From Pseudomonas sp. H3(2019) (lineage in GTDB: Bacteria; Pseudomonadota; Gammaproteobacteria; Pseudomonadales; Pseudomonadaceae), in assembly GCF_007713465.1 (NCBI RefSeq), contig NZ_VMSG01000005.1, forward strand, positions 1 through 64,000: a stretch of 64,000 nucleotides of DNA. Direction: 5' to 3'. Every line of letters begins with the position of its first letter. Within the stretch, counting starts at the first letter, position 1. The notes under the pieces were generated by a model. That model was not told where the DNA came from, did not search any database, and was given only the letters and a program-made list of their open reading frames with translations. Positions 17,890-27,069 of the stretch are shown here, one piece after another. A program made the position numbers and the translations under genes.

Positions 17890-18324
17890 TCAGCACTCGC
17901 ATCCGATTGCCGCACTGGCTGGCCGTTCAACCGGGTGGCTCAGTTCAAAGCCTTCATCCAGCCATCCGGTCACTCCACCGATCATCTCCTTGACCGGGTA
18001 TTCCAGCGCCGCGAGCTTCACCGCAGCCTTGTTCGCACCGTTGCAGTGCGGACCGGCGCAATACACCACGAACAGGGTGGTTTTCGGGTAAGCCGCCAGG
18101 ACCTCGGCGCTGATCAAGCGCCCAGGAATGTTGATCGCACCCGGCACATGACCGCGCTCGAACGCCAATGGCCCCCGTACATCCACCAGAACGAAGTCCA
18201 CATCACCGGCCTGCTGGCTGCCAAAGACGTCGGAACAGTCGGTTTCAAAGGTCAGGCGATTGCTGAAATGCATCAGGGCAACGGCGGATGGGGCGGCAGG
18301 AATTTCGCGAACCAGACTGGTCAT
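17890..18324 (-). CDS. Rhodanese-domain protein
   Basis: A 144-residue single-domain rhodanese. The reactive loop YCAGPHCNGA has cysteines at 89 and 94, C89 being the persulfide-forming residue, and VLVDVRGPLAFERGHVPGAINIPG is the typical N-terminal signature. Such proteins move sulfane sulfur between carriers in the cytosol. ATG 18324 is chosen because the extra 36 residues from an upstream start do not match the family. It is divergent from the FtrA-like regulator with only 100 bases between start codons, suggesting that the regulator controls it. Confidence 0.85.
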   Translation of the reverse strand: MTSLVREIPAAPSAVALMHFSNRLTFETDCSDVFGSQQAGDVDFVLVDVRGPLAFERGHVPGAINIPGRLISAEVLAAYPKTTLFVVYCAGPHCNGANKAAVKLAALEYPVKEMIGGVTGWLDEGFELSHPVERPASAAIGCEC

Positions 18325-18424
18325 AGGTGCTCTCCAAAGCGTGTGTGGGCGTGAGAGGACTGTATCCAACTCGCCGATATCGCTACAGTGGCGCACAAGA
18401 CACTCACTGGGAATTTTCCGCCAA

Positions 18425-19402
18425 ATGCACACTGAACCCGGATTAGTCGCGATTCTGGCCTACGACGGTCTCTGCACCTTCGAGTTCGGGATTGCCGTGG
18501 AGATCTTCGGGCTGGCGCGGCCAGAGTTCGACTTTCCCTGGTACGAACACCGGATCGTCGCTGTCGATCAGGGACCGATGCGCGCCATGGGCGGCATTCG
18601 GGTATTGGCGGACGGTGGTATGGAACTGCTGGACACCGCGCGAACCATCATCATCCCCGGTTGGCGCAGCCGCAGCGAGCCGGTGCCGGAAGCGCTACTT
18701 TGCGCCTTGCGCCAAGCGCATGCCCAAGGCGCGCGGCTGCTGTCGATCTGCTCCGGGGTGTTTGTACTCGCAGCCACGGGGTTGCTCGACGGGCTGAGCG
18801 CAACCACTCACTGGCGTTATACCGAGGAACTGGCCGAGCGTTTCCCGAACATTCTGGTCGACCCCGACGTGCTGTATGTCGATGCCGGGCAGCTGATCAC
18901 CTCCGCCGGCAGCGCCGCCGGAATTGATGCGTGCCTGCACCTGGTGGCGCGGGACTTTGGCACCCAGGTGGCCAACTCGGTGGCACGCCGGTTGGTCATG
19001 TCGCCGCAACGCACTGGCGGCCAGGCACAGTTCATTCCCGCCCCCGTCAGCCGCACCCCCCGCAGCGATTTGTCACGCGTCATGCAATGGGCCCGCGAAC
19101 GCCTGCATGAACCGTTGGGCGTGCGCGAACTGGCGAGTCAGGCAGCGATGAGCGAGCGAACTTTTTTACGACGGTTCAGCGAAGCCACCGGTGCCTCGCC
19201 CAAATCCTGGCTGCAACAACAACGGTTGGCACGCGCCCGGGAACTGCTGGAAAGCAGCGCGCACAACACCGAGTCCATCGCGCTGCAATGTGGTTACCGT
19301 TCGGTGGAGAGTTTTCGGGTGGCGTTTCGCTGCGTGGTCGGGCTGCCGCCGTCGGTGTATCGAGAGCGGTTTGGTCGCGAGGTCAACGCGCTATCGGTGT
19401 GA
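18425..19402 (+). CDS. GlxA/FtrA-type AraC regulator with DJ-1/PfpI domain
   Basis: A 325-residue activator with two domains. Residues 5-175 form a DJ-1/PfpI-like domain with SICSGVFVLA (C109 at the nucleophile position) and an N-terminal LAYDGLCTFEFGIAVEIFGL. Residues 215-320 are the AraC DNA-binding domain with VRELASQAAMSERTFLRRF and SIALQCGYRSVESFRVAF. Proteins of this layout are usually called FtrA or GlxA-family regulators. The divergent rhodanese is its likely target. ATG 18425 gives the full domain; upstream in-frame sequence is not family-like. Confidence 0.87.
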   Translation: MHTEPGLVAILAYDGLCTFEFGIAVEIFGLARPEFDFPWYEHRIVAVDQGPMRAMGGIRVLADGGMELLDTARTIIIPGWRSRSEPVPEALLCALRQAHAQGARLLSICSGVFVLAATGLLDGLSATTHWRYTEELAERFPNILVDPDVLYVDAGQLITSAGSAAGIDACLHLVARDFGTQVANSVARRLVMSPQRTGGQAQFIPAPVSRTPRSDLSRVMQWARERLHEPLGVRELASQAAMSERTFLRRFSEATGASPKSWLQQQRLARARELLESSAHNTESIALQCGYRSVESFRVAFRCVVGLPPSVYRERFGREVNALSV

Positions 19403-19420
19403 GGGAAGACTGCAAATGCA

Positions 19421-19459
19421 CTCACCCGCCAACGCAGCATTACTGTGTTGGCGGGTGAG
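19421..19459. terminator. Bidirectional hairpin between convergent genes
   Basis: Perfect 13-base arms, CTCACCCGCCAAC and GTTGGCGGGTGAG, flank a 13-base loop between the FtrA-like gene and the acyl-CoA dehydrogenase. No T-run is visible. Confidence 0.55.
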
Positions 19460-19474
19460 CTATAGCGCCTGGAT

Positions 19475-20704
19475 TCAGTGCCCGTTGCGCAGCATTTCTT
19501 TGGGCACGTATTTACCGATTTCAAACTTGCCGATCGCCGCACGGTGCACTTCGTCCGGGCCATCGGCCAGGCGCAGCGTACGTTGCATGGCGTACATGTA
19601 GGCCAGCGGGAAATCGTTGGAGACACCCGCACCACCGTGGATCTGAATCGCCCGGTCGATCACCTTCAGGGCCACGTTAGGCGCCACCACCTTGATCTGG
19701 GCGATTTCACTTTTCGCCACTTTGTTGCCCACGGTGTCCATCATATAGGCCGCTTTGAGGGTCAGCAGCCGGGCCATGTCGATTTCCATCCGCGAGTCGG
19801 CGATCTTGTCGATATTGCCGCCCAACCGCGCCAACGGTTTACCGAATGCGGTGCGGTTGATCGAACGCTTGCACATCAATTCCAGCGCGCGCTCCGCCAT
19901 GCCGATCGAGCGCATGCAGTGGTGAATCCGGCCCGGGCCAAGGCGCCCCTGGGCGATCTCGAAACCACGGCCCTCACCCAGCAACACGTTCTCATAAGGT
20001 ACGCGGACATTCTCGAACAGCACTTCGGCGTGACCGTGAGGCGCATCGTCGTATCCGAACACCGGCAGCGGACGAACGATCTTCACACCCGGAGCATCCA
20101 CCGGCACCAGAATCATCGAGTGCTGCTGGTGACGCGGTGCGTCGGGGTTGCTCAGGCCCATGAAAATCAGGATTTTGCAGCGTGGATCGCATGCGCCGGA
20201 GGTCCACCACTTTTTACCGTTGATCACCCACTCGTCGCCATCACGCACCGCACGGGCGGCCATGTTGGTGGCGTCGGAGGACGCCACGTCCGGCTCGGTC
20301 ATGGCGAACGCCGAGCGGATCTCACCGCGCAGCAGCGGCTCCAGCCAACGTTGCTTTTGCTCTTCATTGGCGTAGCGCACCAACACTTCCATGTTGCCGG
20401 TGTCCGGCGCCGAGCAGTTGAACGGCTCAGGCCCGAGCAAGGAACGGCCCATGATTTCCGCCAATGGCGCGTATTCCAGGTTGGTCAGGCCGGCGCCCAG
20501 TCCGGATTCCGGCAAAAACAGGTTCCACAAGCCTTCTGCCTTGGCCTTTTTTTTCAGCTCCTCCATGATCGCGGTTGGCTGCCAGCGATCGCCTTCAGCA
20601 ACCTGGCGTTCGAACACCGCTTCGGCTGGATAAACGTACGCATCCATGAACGCAGTCACGCGTTCACGCAGTTCCTGGACCTTGGGGGAATAGGCGAAAT
20701 CCAT
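19475..20704 (-). CDS. Acyl-CoA dehydrogenase, ACAD10/11-like
   Basis: A 409-residue FAD enzyme that introduces an alpha-beta double bond into an acyl-CoA and passes electrons to ETF. Visible landmarks are [15 protein letters not shown] (FAD/substrate region), [28 protein letters not shown] and the C-terminal [19 protein letters not shown]. The overall similarity is to the ACAD10/11 type, which acts on long or branched and hydroxylated chains. It is divergent from a LysR regulator 176 bases away. Its position at the edge of the liu cluster suggests a branched-chain or terpenoid-type substrate, but this is inference. Confidence 0.87.
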   Translation of the reverse strand: MDFAYSPKVQELRERVTAFMDAYVYPAEAVFERQVAEGDRWQPTAIMEELKKKAKAEGLWNLFLPESGLGAGLTNLEYAPLAEIMGRSLLGPEPFNCSAPDTGNMEVLVRYANEEQKQRWLEPLLRGEIRSAFAMTEPDVASSDATNMAARAVRDGDEWVINGKKWWTSGACDPRCKILIFMGLSNPDAPRHQQHSMILVPVDAPGVKIVRPLPVFGYDDAPHGHAEVLFENVRVPYENVLLGEGRGFEIAQGRLGPGRIHHCMRSIGMAERALELMCKRSINRTAFGKPLARLGGNIDKIADSRMEIDMARLLTLKAAYMMDTVGNKVAKSEIAQIKVVAPNVALKVIDRAIQIHGGAGVSNDFPLAYMYAMQRTLRLADGPDEVHRAAIGKFEIGKYVPKEMLRNGH

Positions 20705-20880
20705 GGGCAGCTACCTTTTTTGACGAGGTGTTGAAGACGTTGTTGAGGTCATGAATCGATGCTAGATCAGCGTTGATAATTTACCTAGCCTATTCTCGGC
20801 GTGTATTAACATTCATCACCGATATATGATCGACTGATCGAGCCCCCTGCTCCAATAACAAAAGCCAAGAGCGAAACGCC

Positions 20881-21816
20881 ATGAACCTAAGCAAGGTCGA
20901 CCTCAATCTTTTCATCGTCTTTGACGCGATCTACACCGAAGCCAACCTGACCCGCGCCGGGCAGATCGTCGGCATCACCCAGCCTGCGGTGTCGAACGCT
21001 CTGGCCCGCCTGCGCGAGACCTTCAACGACCCGTTGTTCGTGCGTACCGCCCAGGGCATGGTGCCCACGCCCATGGCGCAGAACATCATCGGCCCGGTAC
21101 GCAACGCGCTGTCGCTGCTGCGGGTATCGGTGCAGGAAAGCCGGATTTTCAACCCGTTGCAGGCGGTCAAGACCTATCGCATCAGCATGACCGACCTCAC
21201 CGAAGCGGTGATCCTGCCGCCGCTGTTCCAGCGCCTGCGACGCCTGGCACCGACGGTGATCATCGAGAGCTTTCTGTCGAAACGCCGCGAGACCACCAAG
21301 GAGCTCGCCGCTGGCCGCCTGGACTTTGCCGTCGATGCGCCGCTCAACACCGATCCGCAAGTGCGCCACGTCAAGTTGATGGAAGACCGTTATGTGTGCG
21401 CCATGCGCAAGGGTCATCCGATGGCGAACAAGGAAAAATTCACCCTCGACGACTACCTGTCACTGACCCATGTGCACATTTCCAGCCGCCGTAGTGGCCT
21501 GGGTTATGTCGACCTGGCCTTGGGCAAAATGGGCATCCAGCGCAAGATTGCCCTGCGCTCGCAGCATTACCTGATGGCCTCCCAGGTGTTGCAGCAAACC
21601 GACATGGTGATGACCGTGCCGGAGCGTTTTGCCCGGCGTCATGACCTGCACGCCTTCTATCTGCCGGTCAATGATGTGCCGCCGGTGGAGACCCACCTCT
21701 ACTGGCACGAAAGCACCGATCAGGACCCGGCCAACCGCTGGATGCGCGAGCAGATGATCGAGTTGTGTCAGCAAGTGACGGCGCATGAGAAGAAGCTCGA
21801 CAAGCAGTTGGCTTGA
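20881..21816 (+). CDS. LysR-family transcriptional regulator
   Basis: A 311-residue LysR protein of the NodD-like branch. The N-terminal winged helix-turn-helix is clear (VDLNLFIVFDAIYTEANLTR, then GITQPAVSNALARLRETF), and the effector-binding domain follows from about residue 95. It is divergent from the acyl-CoA dehydrogenase gene; LysR proteins usually control such a divergent neighbour. The intervening 176 bases hold AT-rich sequence with ATTAACATTCATC and TATATGATCG but no clear T-N11-A box that I would defend. Confidence 0.88.
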   Translation: MNLSKVDLNLFIVFDAIYTEANLTRAGQIVGITQPAVSNALARLRETFNDPLFVRTAQGMVPTPMAQNIIGPVRNALSLLRVSVQESRIFNPLQAVKTYRISMTDLTEAVILPPLFQRLRRLAPTVIIESFLSKRRETTKELAAGRLDFAVDAPLNTDPQVRHVKLMEDRYVCAMRKGHPMANKEKFTLDDYLSLTHVHISSRRSGLGYVDLALGKMGIQRKIALRSQHYLMASQVLQQTDMVMTVPERFARRHDLHAFYLPVNDVPPVETHLYWHESTDQDPANRWMREQMIELCQQVTAHEKKLDKQLA

Positions 21817-21841
21817 GGAAGGTTAAAAGATTGCAGGCTGC

Positions 21842-21857
21842 TTGACGTTCACGTCAA
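21842..21857. promoter_or_regulatory. LiuR-type operator before liuR
   Basis: TTGACGTTCACGTCAA is a palindrome with perfect 6-base arms (TTGACG/CGTCAA) 43 bases before the liuR start. It shares its ACGTTnACGT core with the two sites before liuA, pointing to autoregulation. Confidence 0.65.
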
Positions 21858-21900
21858 CCTGACATTAGCTTAGCGCCATGACCTTTTTGCGAGCGTGCCC

Positions 21901-22299
21901 ATGAGCAGCCAGACCTACAGTATTTCCGACCTCGCACGCGAGCTCGACATCACCACTCGCGCCATTCGCTTTTACGAAGAGCAAGGCCTGCTCAGCCCCG
22001 AGCGTCGCGGCCAGGAACGTATCTACTCGCCACGTGACAAGGTCAGCCTGAAGCTGATCCTGCGTGGCAAGCGCATCGGTTTTTCCCTGGCCGAATGCCG
22101 CGAGCTGATCGAGCTTTACGATCCCTCCAGCGGCAATCAGAAACAGCTGCACAGCATGCTGGCGAAAATCACCGAACGCCGTGAACAGCTTGAACAGCAA
22201 CTGCTGGACATCGAGCAGATGAAACTGGAACTCGACACCGCCGAAGAACGCTGTGTCCAGGCGCTGGAACAGACGATCAAGAGCCAGCAGGCCGTTTAG
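21901..22299 (+). CDS. liuR: MerR-family regulator of the leucine/isovalerate pathway
   Basis: A 132-residue MerR protein: YSISDLARELDITTRAIRFYEEQGLLSPERR is the winged helix and the last 50 residues form the dimer coiled coil. There is no cysteine-rich metal-binding loop, as expected for LiuR, which responds to an acyl-CoA rather than a metal. Position supports the name: liuE follows on the same strand and liuABCD lies 3.6 kb downstream, with matching palindromes before liuR and before liuA. A GTG two codons upstream is open; ATG 21901 starts the conserved MSSQTYSI. Confidence 0.9.
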   Translation: MSSQTYSISDLARELDITTRAIRFYEEQGLLSPERRGQERIYSPRDKVSLKLILRGKRIGFSLAECRELIELYDPSSGNQKQLHSMLAKITERREQLEQQLLDIEQMKLELDTAEERCVQALEQTIKSQQAV

Positions 22300-22321
22300 C
22301 AGGTCTACGCAATCCACTGTT

Positions 22322-22432
22322 GATCGTTCCCACGCGCAGTAAAGGAACGCAGCCCGTGACGCTCCGCGTCACAATCAAGAGCGGACGCAGAGCGTCCATT
22401 GAGGCATTCCCACGCAGAGCATGGGAACGATC
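22322..22432. repeat. GATCGTTCCCACGC repeat, full-length but diverged copy
   Basis: The 111-base copy lies between liuR and liuE. The left outer hairpin is damaged (CACGCGCAGTAAAGGAACGC) while the internal GTGACGCTCCGCGTCAC hairpin and the right end are intact. Confidence 0.8.
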
Positions 22433-22456
22433 TCATAACACACAGGTAGATATCCT

Positions 22457-23356
22457 ATGTCCCTCCCCACCCACGTACGCCTGATCGAAGTCGGCCCACG
22501 CGATGGACTGCAGAACGAAGCCCAACCCATCAGCGTCGCGGACAAGGTGCAGTTGGTCGATGCACTGAGTGCCGCTGGCCTTGGCTATATAGAAGTCGGC
22601 AGTTTCGTTTCGCCGAAATGGGTACCGCAAATGGCCGGCTCGGCGGAGGTGTTCGCGCAGATCCAGCGCAAGCCCGGGGTGACCTACGGCGCACTGGCGC
22701 CGAACCTGCGCGGGTTCGAAGACGCGGTGGCTGCCGGGGTCAAGGAAGTCGCGGTGTTCGCCGCCGCGTCCGAAGCCTTCTCGCAACGCAACATCAATTG
22801 CTCGATCAGCGAAAGCCTGGCGCGCTTCGTGCCGATCATGGACGCCGCCCGGCAACACGGGGTCAGTGTGCGCGGTTACGTGTCCTGTGTGCTCGGCTGC
22901 CCTTACGAGGGTGATGTGGCGCCTGAGCAAGTCGCCCTGGTTGCGCGCGAGCTATACGCCATGGGCTGCTACGAGGTCTCTCTCGGTGACACCATCGGCA
23001 CCGGCACCGCTGGCGCAACGCGCAAGATGTTTGAAGTGGTTTCAGCCGACGTGCCACGGGACAAACTGGCCGGGCATTTCCACGACACCTACGGTCAGGC
23101 CATGGCCAACATCTATGCCAGCCTGCTGGAAGGGATTGCGGTGTTCGACAGCTCCATCGCCGGCCTCGGCGGCTGCCCATACGCCAAGGGCGCCAGCGGT
23201 AACGTAGCCACCGAAGACGTGCTGTACCTGCTCAATGGGCTGGGCATCGAGACCGGCGTCGACATGGACAAACTGATTCTGGCCGGCCAGCAGATCTGCA
23301 ACGTCCTGGGCCGTCCCACCGGTTCACGCGTGGCCAAGGCCCGTAGCGCCCAGTGA
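22457..23356 (+). CDS. liuE: Hydroxymethylglutaryl-CoA lyase
   Basis: Cleaves HMG-CoA to acetoacetate and acetyl-CoA, the last step of leucine/isovalerate degradation. The 299-residue protein has VGPRDGLQNE at 12-21, the metal- and substrate-binding RD pair, then SLGDTIGTGT and HFHDTYGQAMAN with the metal-binding histidines, and the signature GLGGCPYAKGASGNVATED with the catalytic cysteine. It is also known as mvaB. It is separated from liuABCD by the crcY-type RNA gene and the divergent acyl-CoA synthetase gene, so it probably shares its transcript with liuR. Confidence 0.95.
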   Translation: MSLPTHVRLIEVGPRDGLQNEAQPISVADKVQLVDALSAAGLGYIEVGSFVSPKWVPQMAGSAEVFAQIQRKPGVTYGALAPNLRGFEDAVAAGVKEVAVFAAASEAFSQRNINCSISESLARFVPIMDAARQHGVSVRGYVSCVLGCPYEGDVAPEQVALVARELYAMGCYEVSLGDTIGTGTAGATRKMFEVVSADVPRDKLAGHFHDTYGQAMANIYASLLEGIAVFDSSIAGLGGCPYAKGASGNVATEDVLYLLNGLGIETGVDMDKLILAGQQICNVLGRPTGSRVAKARSAQ

Positions 23357-23480
23357 TGTGTCGGGGGTGTTACCGCACCCGCAACAAAACGAGTAACACG
23401 GAAACAACCTGACCGAATTTTTATGAACGATTTGTCCTACAAAATGTTAATTGCTTGATTTTAAAGGACTTTAAAAAGTT

Positions 23481-23494
23481 GGCATGGCTTCTGC
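23481..23494 (+). promoter_or_regulatory. Sigma-54 (RpoN) promoter of the CrcY-type RNA
   Basis: TTGGCATGGCTTCTGCTAT matches the -24/-12 consensus, with GG at 23481-23482 and GC at 23493-23494, exactly ten bases between. Transcription should start near 23505. CrcZ/CrcY-class RNAs are known to be made from RpoN promoters under CbrAB. Confidence 0.8.
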
Positions 23495-23504
23495 TATCTC
23501 TATG

Positions 23505-23880
23505 GCATAACAAGAATAAAAAGCAGCAAACCTAATAAAAATAAGACGTAACGACTCTGACATAACAAAAACAACACGGCAGAGACGCAGCTAACAGATT
23601 TTTTTGGAGAAGGTGTGCTTTTCAGGGTGCTGCTTGCAGTAACCCGCAACCGGGCAGAGAACAATAAAACTACCTTCAGGTAGCTCCCGAACTGGTTGGA
23701 TCGCTTGGCGAAAAAGCAGATCAGCGCTCAAAAAAATACGTTTGCTCTTGACCCCGGATGGGGGTCGCCCGAAACAGCGGTAAAGGGTCACGGTTGCCAA
23801 AAACAACAACAGACCGCCCCTTAATAATAAAAAAAGAGCAGGCAACGACAAATTAAAGGGGAGCTTCGGCTCCCCTTTGT
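23505..23880 (+). ncRNA. crcY: CrcY-type catabolite-repression small RNA
   Basis: This RNA sequesters the Hfq/Crc repressor complex and so relieves carbon catabolite repression. The gene-free stretch after liuE has an RpoN promoter, then at least six AANAANAA CA-motifs (near 23509, 23534, 23564, 23660, 23802 and 23823), and a strong terminator at 23855-23878. The predicted length of about 375 bases agrees with known CrcZ/CrcY RNAs. From memory, P. putida crcY also lies next to mvaB, the liuE equivalent, which decides Y over Z (cbrB-linked). The ends are estimates. Confidence 0.85.
23855..23878 (+). terminator. Terminator of the CrcY-type RNA
   Basis: AAAGGGGAGC-TTCG-GCTCCCCTTT is a perfect 10-base stem with a stable UUCG tetraloop. 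The A-side and T-side make it work in both directions, so it could also end transcription of the acyl-CoA synthetase gene. Confidence 0.8.
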
Positions 23881-23910
23881 GCTGTCTGATGTTTGGGTTT
23901 TCGCCGCGCA

Positions 23911-23940
23911 TCCTGTGGGAACGGGCTTGCTCCCACAGGA
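23911..23940. repeat. Short REP hairpin
   Basis: TCCTGTGGGA and TCCCACAGGA flank ACGGGCTTGC just downstream of the acyl-CoA synthetase stop; a common Pseudomonas REP unit. Confidence 0.75.
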
Positions 23941-23946
23941 TTGTCG

Positions 23947-25644
23947 TTAGCCTTTATTGGTTTTCAACTCCTCGATACTGATCTCGCGCATCCGGAACTT
24001 CTGGATCTTGCCGGTCACAGTCATCGGAAATTCCTCGACGAACTTGAAGTAGCGCGGCGTCTTGAAGTGCGCGATGCGCTCCTTGCACCAGGTTTGCAGC
24101 TCTTGCTCAGTGGCGCTGTGGCCCGGGTGAAACTTGATCCAGGCGACGATCTCCTCACCGTACTTCTCGCATGGAATGCCGACGATCTGCACATCCGCCA
24201 CCGCTGGATGGGTGAAGAAGAACTCTTCCAGCTCCCGCGGGTAAATATTCTCGCCACCACGAATGATCATGTCCTTGTTACGTCCGGCGATGCAGACGTA
24301 ACCGTCTTCGTTCATGGTCGCCAGATCGCCAGTGTGCATCCAGCCAGCCTGATCGATTGCCTCGGCCGTGCCTTGCGGGTTGTTCCAGTAACCGAGCATC
24401 ACGCTGTAACCGCGGGTGCACAGTTCACCGATGGTCCCGCGGGGCACCAGATTGCCCGCCTCATCAATGATTTTGCTTTCCAACTGCGGCTGGGTGCGGC
24501 CAACCGTGGTGACGCGCAGTTCCAGATCGTCTGACGGACCGGTCTGTAACGACACCGGACTGGTTTCCGTCATGCCGTAGGCAATCTGCACTTCGCTCAT
24601 GTGCATTTCGCTGATGACCCGGCGCATGACTTCAATCGGGCACGTTGCCCCGGCCATGATCCCGGTACGCAACGTCGACAGGTCGAACTCTGCACGGCGC
24701 GGTTGATCGAGCATGGCGATAAACATGGTCGGCACACCGTACAACGCAGTGGCTTGCTCTTGCGCAACAGTGGTCAACGTCAGCAACGGATCGAAGGCGT
24801 CGCTGGGATAGATCATGGTGCTGCCATGGGTGATGCAACCCAAGTTGCCCATGACCATGCCGAAGCAGTGATACAGCGGCACCGGGATCACCAGGCGATC
24901 ATCGGCGGTCAGCCCGAGGCTTTCGCCAACCATGTAGCCGTTGTTGAGGATGTTGTAGTGACTGAGAGTCGCGCCCTTGGGAAATCCGGTGGTGCCCGAG
25001 GTGTATTGAATGTTCACCGCCTGGTCGAAATGCAGGCTGCTTTGCCGTGCCTTGAGCTGTTCAACCGGCACCCCGACGCCAAGATCCGCCAGTTGCGACC
25101 ACGGCAAAAAGCCTGATGGCGGTTGCGCGTCGAGGCTGATCACGCCGCGTAAGTCCGGCAGGCGTTCGGACTGCAAGCGACCAATGGATTGCTCGGCCAA
25201 CTCCGGCACCAGGCCTTGCAGCATGGCGTGGTAATCGGAGGTCTTGAACGAACCGGCACACACCAGCCATTGGCAGCCGGACTGCTTCAGCACGTACTCG
25301 AGTTCGGAACTGCGATAGGCCGGATTGATGTTGACCAGAATCACCCCGATCTTCGCGCTGGCAAACTGGCTGATGCACCACTGCGCGCAGTTTGGCGCCC
25401 AGATACCGAGACGGTCCCCCGTCTGTAAACCCAGCGCCAGTAACGCTCTGGCGTGCAAGTCGACAGCTTCAGCCAATTGCGCCCAGCTGAAGCGAAGTTG
25501 CTGATGGCGCACCACCAATGCCTCGCCCTGGGGGTACTTCGCGACGGTGTTATCGAACACCTGGCCAATGGTCATCGCCAGCAAGGCTTTGTCCTGTGAA
25601 CCACGGTTGTAGCTGTACTGCGGGGGAGCACTGTGTTGATCCAT
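23947..25644 (-). CDS. Acyl-CoA synthetase, AMP-forming, of the liu locus
   Basis: Activates a carboxylic acid to its CoA ester through an acyl-adenylate. The 565-residue protein has the A3 motif [40 protein letters not shown] and the C-terminal catalytic lysine in [11 protein letters not shown]. It is divergent from liuA, and two LiuR-like palindromes lie in the shared 250-base region. A role in activating isovalerate or another branched short-chain acid for this pathway is therefore a good inference, but the substrate is not proven by sequence. AGGGG stands before the start codon. Confidence 0.9.
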   Translation of the reverse strand: MDQHSAPPQYSYNRGSQDKALLAMTIGQVFDNTVAKYPQGEALVVRHQQLRFSWAQLAEAVDLHARALLALGLQTGDRLGIWAPNCAQWCISQFASAKIGVILVNINPAYRSSELEYVLKQSGCQWLVCAGSFKTSDYHAMLQGLVPELAEQSIGRLQSERLPDLRGVISLDAQPPSGFLPWSQLADLGVGVPVEQLKARQSSLHFDQAVNIQYTSGTTGFPKGATLSHYNILNNGYMVGESLGLTADDRLVIPVPLYHCFGMVMGNLGCITHGSTMIYPSDAFDPLLTLTTVAQEQATALYGVPTMFIAMLDQPRRAEFDLSTLRTGIMAGATCPIEVMRRVISEMHMSEVQIAYGMTETSPVSLQTGPSDDLELRVTTVGRTQPQLESKIIDEAGNLVPRGTIGELCTRGYSVMLGYWNNPQGTAEAIDQAGWMHTGDLATMNEDGYVCIAGRNKDMIIRGGENIYPRELEEFFFTHPAVADVQIVGIPCEKYGEEIVAWIKFHPGHSATEQELQTWCKERIAHFKTPRYFKFVEEFPMTVTGKIQKFRMREISIEELKTNKG

Positions 25645-25766
25645 GACGACCCCTATTGTCTTTATTTTAGGAGCGAGGCTGCCTGCGACAGGACTGCCCC
25701 GGCGTTACTGAAAGTCCGCGCTATCGTTCATCGCGAGCAAGCTCGGCTACTACAGAGTCGCGCAAG

Positions 25767-25782
25767 TTGACGTTAACGTAAA
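25767..25782. promoter_or_regulatory. LiuR-type operator, distal copy before liuA
   Basis: TTGACGTTAACGTAAA carries the palindromic core ACGTTAACGT and lies 128 bases before liuA and 123 bases before the divergent synthetase gene. Confidence 0.62.
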
Positions 25783-25809
25783 GGGTGATTGACAGCCATT
25801 CGTCACAGG

Positions 25810-25825
25810 CTTACGTTAACGTAAA
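25810..25825. promoter_or_regulatory. LiuR-type operator, proximal copy before liuA
   Basis: CTTACGTTAACGTAAA has the same ACGTTAACGT core and arms TTACGTTAACGTAA. TTGACA at 25789-25794 could be the -35 element, which puts this palindrome over the -10 region, as expected for a MerR-type regulator. Confidence 0.65.
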
Positions 25826-25894
25826 GGTGACAGTCGTTTCGGCGCGCTGTGCAGACCGATTCTCCATTTATAAAAACAAGTTTGAAGGTGCCCC

Positions 25895-27058
25895 ATGAGC
25901 TATCCGACCCTGAACTTTGCCCTCGGCGAAACCATCGACATGCTGCGTGACCAGGTCCGCGCCTTTGTCAGCAAAGAGATCGCCCCGCGCGCAGCACAGA
26001 TCGATATCGATAACCTGTTCCCGGCTGACTTGTGGCGTAAATTCGGCGACATGGGGTTGCTGGGGATTACCGTTCCAGAAGAATATGGCGGCGCCGGCCT
26101 GGGCTATCTGGCGCACGTGGTGGCCATGGAAGAAATCAGCCGTGGCTCGGCCTCGGTCGCCCTGTCCTATGGCGCGCATTCCAACCTCTGCGTCAACCAG
26201 ATCAACCGCAACGGCACCCACGAACAGAAAGCCAACTACCTGCCGAAGCTGATCAGCGGCGAACACATCGGCGCCCTCGCCATGAGCGAGCCGAACGCCG
26301 GCTCCGACGTGGTTTCAATGAAGCTGCGTGCAGATAAACGCGGCGACCACTATGTGCTCAATGGCAGCAAGACCTGGATCACCAACGGTCCGGACGCCAA
26401 CACTTACGTGATCTACGCCAAGACCGACCTGGAAAAGGGTCCGCATGGGATCACCGCATTTATCGTCGAGCGCGACTGGAAAGGTTTCAGCCGCAGCAAC
26501 AAATTCGACAAGCTCGGCATGCGCGGCTCGAACACCTGCGAGCTGTTCTTCGATGACGTTGAAGTCCCGGAAGAAAACATCCTGGGCGTGCTCAACGGTG
26601 GCGTGAAAGTGCTGATGAGCGGCCTCGACTATGAGCGCGTGGTGCTCTCCGGCGGGCCAACCGGGATCATGCAGGCCTGCATGGACCTCATCGTCCCGTA
26701 CATCCACGACCGCAAACAGTTCGGCCAAAGCATCGGCGAATTTCAGCTGATCCAGGGCAAGGTCGCCGACATGTACACCCAACTCAATGCCAGCCGCGCC
26801 TACCTGTATGCGGTGGCCCAGGCTTGCGAGCGTGGCGAAACCACCCGCAAGGATGCTGCCGGCGTGATCCTTTACAGCGCGGAACGCGCCACACAAATGG
26901 CCCTCGACGCAATCCAGATTCTGGGCGGTAACGGCTACATCAATGAATTCCCGGCAGGCCGTCTGCTGCGTGACGCCAAGCTGTATGAAATCGGTGCGGG
27001 CACCAGTGAGATCCGTCGCATGCTGATCGGTCGCGAACTCTTCAACGAAACCCGCTAA
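25895..27058 (+). CDS. liuA: Isovaleryl-CoA dehydrogenase
   Basis: Oxidises isovaleryl-CoA to 3-methylcrotonyl-CoA, passing electrons to ETF. The 387-residue protein shows the family signatures [44 protein letters not shown] with the catalytic glutamate region, and [20 protein letters not shown] near the C-terminus. It is the first gene of liuABCD; liuB starts 11 bases after its stop. Its leader has AAAAACAA (25872-25879) close to the ribosome-binding site, a motif of Hfq/Crc targets. Confidence 0.95.
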   Translation: MSYPTLNFALGETIDMLRDQVRAFVSKEIAPRAAQIDIDNLFPADLWRKFGDMGLLGITVPEEYGGAGLGYLAHVVAMEEISRGSASVALSYGAHSNLCVNQINRNGTHEQKANYLPKLISGEHIGALAMSEPNAGSDVVSMKLRADKRGDHYVLNGSKTWITNGPDANTYVIYAKTDLEKGPHGITAFIVERDWKGFSRSNKFDKLGMRGSNTCELFFDDVEVPEENILGVLNGGVKVLMSGLDYERVVLSGGPTGIMQACMDLIVPYIHDRKQFGQSIGEFQLIQGKVADMYTQLNASRAYLYAVAQACERGETTRKDAAGVILYSAERATQMALDAIQILGGNGYINEFPAGRLLRDAKLYEIGAGTSEIRRMLIGRELFNETR

Positions 27059-27069
27059 CGGAGCTGTCC

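Noticed and set aside
19478..20734. A 418-codon open frame on the plus strand
   Set aside because: Antisense to the acyl-CoA dehydrogenase, which has full family motifs.
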